From: Streptomyces sp. WAC 01529
GTDB lineage: Bacteria > Actinomycetota > Actinomycetes > Streptomycetales > Streptomycetaceae
DNA: 64,000 bases
Direction: 5' to 3'
Assembly: GCF_003945545.1 (NCBI RefSeq)
Contig: NZ_CP029617.1
Coordinates: 5,255,001 to 5,319,000, forward strand
Shown here: piece by piece, positions 1-6,118 of the stretch
How positions within the stretch are numbered: position 1 is the stretch's first letter
Layout of the letters: every line of letters starts with the position of its first letter
Program-made: the position numbers and the translations under genes
Notes under the pieces: generated by a model
Databases searched by the model: none
Told to the model about the DNA's origin: nothing
The model's input: the letters and a program-made list of their open reading frames with translations, nothing else

Positions 1-291
1 GAAATCTCTGGTGAGCAGGGAGCGTTCGTAGGTCCCTGATCGTCTCCCTGGGAAAGTGCCACCGACGCCGATGACAGTGCGCTTGTCGAAGTCGGGGTCC
101 CGGTCGGTGAAGAAGGCCAGGCACCATCATCGGGGCTTTCGCCACTCTTTGTACGGGTAGGCGAAGCTCCGCTCGTCTCGCTGAAGCCAGCGTGGTGGGG
201 GTTCCGGGAGGCGCTGCAGCATGAGGGCGGTGGAGTGAACCAGCGCGACGGATGCCACGAGAATCTCCCGATGATGTAGCAGTTCGAGTGG
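1..291 (-). pseudogene. Broken reading frame at left edge, unrecognised
   Basis: Reading the minus strand from about 291 down to 1 gives one frame that looks protein-like (segments such as LVHSTALMLQRL, FAYPYKEWRK and FFTDRDPDFDKRTVIG) but is interrupted by an in-frame TGA at 127-129 and by another TGA just upstream at 292-294. No start codon with a good ribosome site is apparent, and the frame runs off the window. I do not recognise the family. It may be a decayed gene, or a real gene ending at 127 next to unrelated sequence. It is unrelated in appearance to the polyketide genes and may mark the outer boundary of the cluster. Confidence 0.25.
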
Positions 292-862
292 TCATTCTCG
301 GGTACGTGCGAGCACCGTGCAACCTGTTGATCAAAAGTGCGACGCTGGCGGTTCGTGAAGTGCAGTAACGGAGAGCGTTGACCGCCGGTGGCTAGTCGTG
401 CATCTGGTCATCGCGTCCTCCGCCACGGTCAGCGAGCTGAAAGTTCGGCGCTATGCCCTACTGGTTGGCCCTCGAAGTCGGGCCACAGAGGTCGGCATGG
501 GTGTCGGTCGGCCTGGTCGACCTGGACACCATGCAAAGTGATCTACGGGCGTCTGCTGCCCAGCGCGTGGGACCGCTGCCGGGAAGTCCTGCAGCGCGCC
601 ATTCGGCCCGCATCACCGGGTGCGACGTCCCTTCCGTCCGAGGAGGCGAACTGGAGCGCCGGTAACCGAGCTGCTTAGGAGCACGAGAGCCGGCCCGTCT
701 GCATGGTGCTGGGATTGAACGCCCGTGCTGGGATGGTGCTGGGATGACCCCTGCAGAACCCGCGTTTCCGCAGGTGGGAGCTCTGTACTACAGATTCCGG
801 TTCAACGTGTGAGCGGATGGATCAGCACCACGTCGGCGGCCTGGTAAACATCCGGTCAAATT

Positions 863-890
863 GGGGTCGGCTCTTTCGGGAGTCGGCCCC
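863..890. terminator. Terminator-like hairpin
   Basis: GGGGTCGGCTC and GAGTCGGCCCC form an 11-bp stem (two G-U wobbles) around the loop TTTCGG. The sequence after it is TTGCCATTT rather than a U-tract, as is common in Streptomyces. It could end transcripts from either side of the gene-poor region. Confidence 0.45.
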
Positions 891-1296
891 TTGCCATTTC
901 AGCTCTCGTCCGTTTCCGGAGCCCGGCTGATTGGTGCAAGTGTGTAACAGCCTTGGTCGGCCGGCGGCGCCGTTGCGTGGGGGCGGCTCGTGTGGCCGAC
1001 TCCACACGTCGGCTACTGAGCAGTTCAGAGGGGTTGATGTGGCGTCGGGCCGGTGTCGGGGGGATGGGGGCGGGCGGTGCGAAAGTAGGCGTTGACTGCT
1101 TCGTCAATAATGGCCGCCAATGGTCTCATCAGGCGCGTCCTGTGTTTCGGCGTCCCGCGGGGCCGTCCTCGATGGCGGGGGTAACCGGTTGAGTGCCTTT
1201 CGCAGGGCGTCCGGGATGATCCAACTCCGTGCCCTTTGGCCTGAGTTGAGGGCCTACTTCCCGGACTCTCCCCATAGGGCACCGTTTAAGTAAGCG

Positions 1297-1327
1297 TTGA
1301 CACTGCGCCTTGGGGCCGCCGTATAGT
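1297..1327 (+). promoter_or_regulatory. Candidate sigma-70 (HrdB-like) promoter
   Basis: A perfect -35 hexamer TTGACA (1297-1302) is followed, after 19 bases, by TATAGT (1322-1327). The spacing is 1-2 bases longer than ideal. It lies about 70 bases before the start codon of the sigma factor gene, which it probably drives. Confidence 0.5.
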
Positions 1328-1394
1328 TGCATCCTGTAGCGATAGGGGCGGTGGTTTTGAGCCTCTATCTCTAAGTGAGAGCGACGGGGGAAGC

Positions 1395-2069
1395 ATGGAA
1401 GGTCTTGCTCTGCACGAACTGGTGGACGAATGCCTGGGGGGGAGCCAGGAGAGCTGGAACCGGATCGTCGACCGCTATACACCTCTGATATGGGCCATAG
1501 CCCGCGGGCACAGGCTGTCCACAGCCGACTGTCAGGACGTCAGCCAGACCACCTGGATGCGGGTCATCCAGCATCTGGGGAAGCTCAGGGATCCTGAGAA
1601 GCTGGCCCACTGGATCTCCGTCTCCGCCCGCCGAGAGAGCCTCAAGCACATCCAGAAGTCCGGCCGGAGCACGCCGATCGAGGACCCGGAGGTGTTCGAC
1701 CGGCCCCAGCCGTCGTCGAACCAGCCGGAAGAGACGGCACTTGACCGCGAGACCCGTGACGAGGTGCTCCTCGCCTACTGCTCGCTGTCGCCCAAGTGCC
1801 AGGCGCTGCTGGGTCTGTTGGTGGCCGAGCCGCCGATGTCGTACGACGAGGTGAGCGCGACGCTGGGGTTGGCGCGTGGCTCCATCGGTCCCATGCGGGG
1901 GCGCTGTCTGAAGCATCTGCAGCGCGCGCTGGAGTGTGAGGAGGGCCGTTCCGAACAGGCCAGAGAACTCTTCGACTCCATCAAGAAGATGGGCCTGCGG
2001 ACCTTCGCCGAGGAGAACGGCTCCGAACTGGGGTCAGCAACCAGGGGGAGCCGAGTACCGTCCTGCTGA
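1395..2069 (+). CDS. ECF-type RNA polymerase sigma factor (sigma-70 family)
   Basis: This 224-residue protein has the two-domain layout of an ECF sigma factor. A sigma-2-like region (about residues 8-85) contains the DCQDVSQTTWMRV helix that binds core polymerase and the -10 element. A sigma-4-like helix-turn-helix (about 120-185) contains MSYDEVSATLGLARGSIGPM, the -35 reader. ATG at 1395 is preceded by GGGGGAA. A putative promoter lies 70 bases upstream. No anti-sigma factor gene is visible nearby. The 3' end overlaps the convergent small acidic gene by 36 bases. It may control that gene, or the shared GTATCC promoters of the PKS cluster, but neither link is proved. It could equally lie just outside the functional cluster. 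Confidence 0.85.
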   Translation: MEGLALHELVDECLGGSQESWNRIVDRYTPLIWAIARGHRLSTADCQDVSQTTWMRVIQHLGKLRDPEKLAHWISVSARRESLKHIQKSGRSTPIEDPEVFDRPQPSSNQPEETALDRETRDEVLLAYCSLSPKCQALLGLLVAEPPMSYDEVSATLGLARGSIGPMRGRCLKHLQRALECEEGRSEQARELFDSIKKMGLRTFAEENGSELGSATRGSRVPSC

Positions 2070-2387
2070 GCCGGCGGGCCGGCCCTCCAGCGTGGCGAGC
2101 GACGACTCCTCGTATCCCAACGCGTTGTAGTCCAGAGCGTCGGGTTCCATCGCGTCGCGTCCCAGCGCCTCGTACTCCAGCGCGTCGTTGTCCAGGAACT
2201 CGCCGTCCAGGACAGCGCCGTCCAACGCGTCGTCGTCCATCGCGGCCGCCAATGCGATAAAGGGAAACAGTGCCTTGGCGTTCTCGGCCGCCTCCTGCGC
2301 GGGCGTCCCGAGGGCTGCCGAGAGCCTGTTCAGCGCCGCGCTGCCAGCGTCTTCGTCGGCGTTGTGCACCCCGGTCACCTCCAACAT
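2034..2387 (-). CDS. Small acidic protein with five-residue repeat, unknown function
   Basis: This 117-residue protein starts at ATG (2385-2387) with an excellent ribosome site, AAGGGG, eight bases upstream. Residues 1-50 look like an amphipathic leader (LNRLSAALG, FPFIALAAA). Residues 53-102 form ten pentads of the type x-A-L-[DE]-x, with Leu or Met exactly every five residues (55, 60, 65, 70, 75, 80, 85, 90 and 100) and Asp/Glu after most of them. Canonical pentapeptide-repeat proteins carry Ala two residues before the Leu, whereas here it is immediately before, so this is not clearly that fold. The tail (103-117) is Gly/Ala/Ser-rich and ends in Cys. I do not recognise the family. It could be a short solenoid, a regulatory partner of the adjacent sigma factor, or a peptide precursor. 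No modifying enzyme is adjacent. Confidence 0.6.
   Translation of the reverse strand: MLEVTGVHNADEDAGSAALNRLSAALGTPAQEAAENAKALFPFIALAAAMDDDALDGAVLDGEFLDNDALEYEALGRDAMEPDALDYNALGYEESSLATLEGRPAGSAGRYSAPPGC
2112..2231 (-). repeat. 15-bp period tandem repeat encoding the pentads
   Basis: Eight degenerate 15-bp units (on the plus strand resembling GTCCAGCGCGTCG) encode the eight best pentads of the small acidic protein. The DNA units differ mostly at codons for the fourth and fifth residue, which suggests old tandem duplication followed by selection on the Leu position. Confidence 0.6.
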
Positions 2388-2410
2388 CTAGTTCACCCCT
2401 TAACTAGATG
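2385..2410 (-). promoter_or_regulatory. Perfect inverted repeat enclosing ribosome site and start codon
   Basis: CATCTAGTT (2385-2393) and AACTAGATG (2402-2410) are perfect 9-bp arms around CACCCCTT. In the minus-strand mRNA the Shine-Dalgarno sequence AAGGGG falls in the 8-nt loop and the AUG lies at the end of the 3' arm. It could be a translation-control hairpin, a protein operator, or both. Confidence 0.5.
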
Positions 2411-2426
2411 AAGAGTAAAGGAGTGT

Positions 2427-2466
2427 CCCGCAAACCGCGATACCAAGCGGGCATTTGGTTTGCGGG
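2427..2466 (-). terminator. Perfect inverted repeat after the methyltransferase gene
   Basis: CCCGCAAACC (2427-2436) and GGTTTGCGGG (2457-2466) form a perfect 10-bp stem with a 20-base loop. It lies 84 bases beyond the methyltransferase stop codon and about 40 bases before the small acidic gene on the same strand. In minus orientation it is followed by a pyrimidine-rich stretch (CTCCTTTACTCTT), which fits a terminator. A regulator site is the alternative. Confidence 0.5.
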
Positions 2467-2549
2467 GCTACCGCTTTCCGGCCACATCCTTGGGCGCGGC
2501 GGGTGAACTCCGCAAGGCTGCTTTCAGAACTTGTGGGGTCGGACCGGGG

Positions 2550-3227
2550 TCAGGGCACCTCGGCCTCGAAGAGGGCCGTGCAGCCGTGGACGGAGACCTT
2601 GTGGACGGGGAACCGGGCGGCCAGCTCCGCGCGCAGATCCTCCAGGCTGTCCCCGGAGTTGTTCAGGTACCCGCGCCGGTTCCACACCGAGAAGCCGACC
2701 CGGGCGGCCGGACCCACCGGTACGCCCCGGGCGAGCACGGTGGCGCCGAAGAGGCGCCCGCCCGGCCGTACGCAGGCCGCGATGTTGTCCAGCACCTTCG
2801 CCTTCTCGCGGATGGTGCCCGGCACGCAGTGCAGCAGGAAGTTCAGGGACGCCGAGCCGAAGGCCGCCTCGGGGAGCGGGAGCGGTTCCAGGGCGTTGGC
2901 CCGGACCGTCCTGACGTCGAAGCGGGCCAGGCGGCGGGCCGCGTGGCGCAGCGAGTGCTCGTTGAGATCGGCCAGCGTGATGGCCTGCCGTGGCGCGGTG
3001 CGGCAGTTGTCGAGGAAGTAGCCGGTGCCCACGCCGACGTCCAGGTGGTCCGGGGAGATGTTGCGGTCGAACATGGCGACCACTTCGGAGACCGGGACCC
3101 GGAAGAGGAACTTGCAGTTGATCTTGAAGGCCATGAGGTCGTACAGGGGCAGCGTCCACGGCCGGTAGATGGTCTGGCCGGCATGCACCTGATCCGAGGC
3201 GGGCGGTGGCGAGGGCGGGGTGGTCAC
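2550..3227 (-). CDS. Class I SAM-dependent O-methyltransferase, EncK/AurI-like
   Basis: This 225-residue protein starts at GTG (3225-3227) with a perfect GGAGG five bases upstream. The SAM-binding motif I, DVGVGTG (63-69), follows the N-terminal block YRPWTLPLYD (21-30). An acidic residue that could bind the ribose (ADLNEHS) and the late motif VRPGGRLFG are also visible. The N-terminal block plus HLDVGVGTGYFLD resembles, from memory, the small methyltransferases EncK and AurI, which methylate the 4-hydroxyl of enterocin and aureothin pyrones. A pyrone is what the PKS here is predicted to release, so it probably O-methylates that ring (inference). It is transcribed divergently from the exporter. 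Confidence 0.8.
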   Translation of the reverse strand: MTTPPSPPPASDQVHAGQTIYRPWTLPLYDLMAFKINCKFLFRVPVSEVVAMFDRNISPDHLDVGVGTGYFLDNCRTAPRQAITLADLNEHSLRHAARRLARFDVRTVRANALEPLPLPEAAFGSASLNFLLHCVPGTIREKAKVLDNIAACVRPGGRLFGATVLARGVPVGPAARVGFSVWNRRGYLNNSGDSLEDLRAELAARFPVHKVSVHGCTALFEAEVP

Positions 3228-3403
3228 GGGAACCTCCGGCCGGAGTGGGCGAGCGGGGTCTGAGCGCGGCTGCCAGTACTGACCGACGACTATACGGGGC
3301 GGGCTTCGAGCGGTCGGGGGCGATCCAACTTCCCACTTCCCGGCGGGGGATCGGGCCGAACACCGAAGGCGGGGCCGGTGGGTGTGATGTGCGCCGCAGT
3401 CGC

Positions 3404-3429
3404 GAGAAATTTTCGGCGCGGGTGTATCC
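3404..3429 (+). promoter_or_regulatory. Shared promoter-like motif, copy 1 (exporter gene)
   Basis: GAGAAA (3404-3409), 14 bases, then GTATCC (3424-3429), 103 bases before the exporter start. The same arrangement recurs at 6020-6045 and 47482-47507 before two PKS genes. It may be a -35/-10 pair or the core of an activator-dependent promoter. It lies in the 304-base gap between the divergent methyltransferase and exporter genes, in which nothing else was recognised. Confidence 0.45.
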
Positions 3430-3531
3430 AGAGCGCGCGACGCGGGATCTGTGGGCTCGTGGCACAGGGGCGCGGAGCCCCTCTCGAGGGGCGCGTGGTG
3501 GTCCCACGGGGCAATCGGCGGAAGGAATCCC

Positions 3532-5022
3532 GTGACCGTTCAACGTAATCCGTGGTCGGCGTTAGGCGCGCTGCTCGTCGGATTCTCCCTCATCTCGCTC
3601 GACATGACCGTGGTGGCGGTCGGCAACCCCGTGATCATGGAGGGCCTGAAGGCCAGCGTCTCCGAAGTGATCTGGGTGACCAGCGCCTACCTGCTCGCCT
3701 ACGCGGCGCCGCTGCTGTTCACCGGCCGCCTCGGCGACCGCTTCGGCCCCAAGAACGTCTACCTCGTCGGCCTGTCGGTCTTCACGCTCGCGTCGCTGTG
3801 GTGCGGCGTCTCCGGGAACATCGAGACGCTGATCACGGCCCGTGCCGTGCAGGGCTTCGGGGCCGCGCTGATGACGCCCCAGACCATGGCGGTGATCACC
3901 AAGATCTTCCCCGCGGACAAGCGCGGTGCCGCCATGGGGACGTGGGGCGCCGCCGTCGGTGTCTCCGTGCTGCTGGGTCCGATCGTCGGCGGCTTCCTGA
4001 TGGACACCGCGGGCTGGGAGTGGATCTTCCTGATCAACGTCCCGATCGGTGTCATCGGCTTCGTTCTGGCGTGGAAGCTGGTTCCGGCGCTGGAGACCCA
4101 GCACCAGAAGTTCGACCCGGTCGGCATCGTGCTGTCCTGTGCGGGCATGTTCCTGCTGGTCTACAGCCTTCAAGAAGGCAACAACGAGGACTGGTCGGCC
4201 GGTATCTGGCTGATGATGGCCGCGGGCATCGGTGTGCTCGCGCTCTTCGTGGTGACGCAGGCGTTCAGCAAGGGCGAACCCCTGCTGCTGCTCAGCCTGT
4301 TCCGTGACCGCAACTTCGCGCTGGCGAACGTGGGCATCGCCGCCATGAGCGCCGCGGTGACCGCGATGACCGTGCCCTCGTACTTCTTCCTCCAGGGCGT
4401 CCGGGGCCTCTCCTCGACGGAGTCGGCCCTGATCTTCGCGCCGCTGGCCGTCATGACCGCCATCTGCTCGCCGGTCGTCGGCAAGATGTCCGACAAGGCG
4501 CATCCGCGCACCTTCACCACCATCGGCTTCGTGCTCTTCGCCCTCACCATCGTCAGCTACAGCATGCTGACCGATCCGGACTCCTCGCTGTGGCTGTTCT
4601 CGGCGACGGCCGCGGTGACCGGCGTCGCCAACGGCATGGTGTGGGGCCCGCTGGGCGTCATCGCCACCCGCAACCTCCCCGTGCACCAGTCGGGCGCGGG
4701 CTCGGGCATCTACAACACGAACCGGCAGATGGGCGCCGTGCTCGGCAGCGCCGCGGTCGGCGCGCTCTTCGCCAACCGGCTCGAGGCGCACCTGCCGGCC
4801 GTCGGCGGGGGCGGCGGAGGGCACGTCGAGGGCGGCGTCACCGAGATCCCGGGCGCGCTCCACGAGCAGTACAGCTCGGCCCTGAGCGAGACGACCCTGC
4901 TGCCCGCCGTCTTCCTGGTGCTCGGCGCCCTCACCTGCCTGATGTTCCTCCGCTTCCCGCCGCGCGAGCCGCAGGAGGAGGTCGAGGGCGCCGTCCCGCA
5001 GAAGGTCGACGGCGCCGTGTGA
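3532..5022 (+). CDS. MFS drug exporter, DHA2 (14-TM) type
   Basis: This 496-residue membrane protein is likely to export the polyketide by proton antiport. GTG at 3532 is chosen because GGAAGGA sits six bases upstream and the first membrane segment then begins at about residue 10. The upstream in-frame ATG at 3451 would add a polar, low-quality extension. The first helix carries LDMTVVAVGNP (family motif D1), and the loop between TM2 and TM3 carries motif A, GRLGDRFGPK (65-74). A GxxxGPxxGG-type motif C is visible (GVSVLLGPIVGG). The hydrophobic pattern and length fit 14 segments. Codon 11 (3562-3564) is TTA, the rare leucine codon read by the bldA tRNA, so export may be tied to development. 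Confidence 0.92.
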   Translation: MTVQRNPWSALGALLVGFSLISLDMTVVAVGNPVIMEGLKASVSEVIWVTSAYLLAYAAPLLFTGRLGDRFGPKNVYLVGLSVFTLASLWCGVSGNIETLITARAVQGFGAALMTPQTMAVITKIFPADKRGAAMGTWGAAVGVSVLLGPIVGGFLMDTAGWEWIFLINVPIGVIGFVLAWKLVPALETQHQKFDPVGIVLSCAGMFLLVYSLQEGNNEDWSAGIWLMMAAGIGVLALFVVTQAFSKGEPLLLLSLFRDRNFALANVGIAAMSAAVTAMTVPSYFFLQGVRGLSSTESALIFAPLAVMTAICSPVVGKMSDKAHPRTFTTIGFVLFALTIVSYSMLTDPDSSLWLFSATAAVTGVANGMVWGPLGVIATRNLPVHQSGAGSGIYNTNRQMGAVLGSAAVGALFANRLEAHLPAVGGGGGGHVEGGVTEIPGALHEQYSSALSETTLLPAVFLVLGALTCLMFLRFPPREPQEEVEGAVPQKVDGAV

Positions 5023-5089
5023 GACAGCCCGGCGGGAGGACAGTGTGAGATCGACAGGGAGTTACGGGGAGTGACGGGGAAGGTGTGGC

Positions 5090-5875
5090 ATGGCTACCGC
5101 TGAAGATTTCGATCTTTGGATACGTAAGTTGAGCGCCGGGAATGCTGCCGAGTCGGGGGCCGCGGACGCTCCCAGGGCCAGGGTGATCTGCTTCCCGCAC
5201 GCCGGAGGTTCGGCGAACTTCTACTTCCAGTTCGCCCGCGGATTCGGCGAGTTGGACGTCTACGGGGTCCAGTACCCGGGCCGGCAGGACCGCAGGCACG
5301 AGCCGTTCCGCGACAGCATCGGGGAGCTGGCCGACGAGATCGCCGACGTCCTGGGCGACTGGGACGATCTGCCCGTCATCCTGCTGGGCAACAGCATGGG
5401 CGCGCTGGTCGCCTTCGAGGTGGCCCACCGGCTGGAGGCCAGGGGCCGGGCGCCGCTCGCCCTGTTCGCCTGCGGCCGGGTGGCCCCGATGCTGCTCAAG
5501 GACCAGCAGACGCACCTCAAGGGCGATGACGCCTTCATCGAGGAGATGGCGCTGCTCGGCGGCATGGCCCACGATTTCCTGCGGGACAAGGAGATCCTCG
5601 ACCTCTTCCTGCCCTCGATGCGGGCGGACTACCGGCTGGCGGAGACCTACGCCTGCCCGCCGGAGATGCGGATCTCCGCGCCGATCCACGTGCACATCGG
5701 CAGGTCGGACCCCAAGGTGACCCAGGACGAGGCGGCCCAGTGGGCGCTGAGCACCAGCGGGGAGTTCACCTTCGAGGTCCACGAGGGCGGGCACTTCTTC
5801 TTCACCGACAACGGCGACCGGCTCACCGCCGCCATCGCCAAGTCGGCCGAGAGCGCCCGCGAAGCGCGGACGTGA
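5090..5875 (+). CDS. Type II (editing) thioesterase
   Basis: This 261-residue alpha/beta hydrolase frees stalled or wrongly primed acyl groups from PKS acyl carrier domains. The N-terminal FPHAGG (35-40) is typical of the family. The nucleophile motif is GNSMG with Ser102. Most relatives have GHSMG, so the residue before Ser is Asn instead of His. Asp207 (GRSDPKV) and His235 (EGGHFFF) complete the triad. ATG at 5090 is preceded by GGGGAAGG. It lies 67 bases after the exporter and is probably co-transcribed with it. A strong terminator follows. Confidence 0.92.
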   Translation: MATAEDFDLWIRKLSAGNAAESGAADAPRARVICFPHAGGSANFYFQFARGFGELDVYGVQYPGRQDRRHEPFRDSIGELADEIADVLGDWDDLPVILLGNSMGALVAFEVAHRLEARGRAPLALFACGRVAPMLLKDQQTHLKGDDAFIEEMALLGGMAHDFLRDKEILDLFLPSMRADYRLAETYACPPEMRISAPIHVHIGRSDPKVTQDEAAQWALSTSGEFTFEVHEGGHFFFTDNGDRLTAAIAKSAESAREART

Positions 5876-5931
5876 CCAGCGTCACGAGGTGCGTCCGGCG
5901 GTAGTCCGCCCACCTCGGCGCGCCCGCGGAA

Positions 5932-5994
5932 GGGGGCGGTCCCGCCCGTCACCGGCACTGTTGTGCCGCGGTGACGGGCGGCGCCGCCCCCTTT
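5932..5994 (+). terminator. Strong rho-independent terminator
   Basis: A long imperfect hairpin of about 27 bp per arm has GGGGGCGG at the base, CCCGTCACC in the middle and GGCAC next to the TGTT loop. The right arm mirrors it with a one-base bulge and two mismatches, and TTT follows. It separates the exporter/thioesterase transcript from the first PKS gene, so the PKS genes need their own promoter (see 6020-6045). Confidence 0.8.
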
Positions 5995-6019
5995 GACATC
6001 GCCTGGCAGCACCGGCCGG

Positions 6020-6045
6020 GAAAAAGCTTCCGCGTGGCTGTATCC
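6020..6045 (+). promoter_or_regulatory. Shared promoter-like motif, copy 2 (PKS operon)
   Basis: GAAAAA (6020-6025), 14 bases, then GTATCC (6040-6045), 74 bases before the first PKS start and just after the terminator at 5932-5994. It is the likely promoter core for the 6119-45312 PKS operon. Confidence 0.45.
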
Positions 6046-6118
6046 GGCGGGACCACCGCCGGATCTAGCAGGTCGACCACATGGTTGCCGGCATAAACCC
6101 GAAGGTGGGGAATCAAGC

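Larger units (their letters stand above)
292..1394. other. About 1.1 kb without a convincing gene
   Basis: Only short open frames (under 120 codons) occur here. They lack ribosome sites, have poor codon bias for a high-GC actinomycete and overlap each other in several frames. Base composition is less GC-biased than in the PKS genes. The region contains the hairpin at 863-890 and the promoter at 1297-1327. I see no tRNA, transposase or attachment site. Confidence 0.5.

Noticed and set aside
388-678. Short open frames on the plus strand in the gene-poor left region
   Set aside because: Several frames overlap, none has a ribosome site, and composition is not gene-like.
2034-2387. Calling the acidic repeat protein a standard pentapeptide-repeat (Qnr-like) protein
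   Set aside because: The Ala sits directly before the Leu instead of two residues before it, there are only about ten units, and no aromatic-rich core is seen.
5993-5998. TTGACA as a -35 element for the PKS operon
   Set aside because: It overlaps the terminator U-tract and no -10-like hexamer stands 16-19 bases downstream.
5993-6118. Earlier start for the first PKS protein at 5993
   Set aside because: It lies on the terminator tail and over the promoter-like motif, and lacks a ribosome site. ATG 6119 has GGTGGGG and leads straight into the docking helix.
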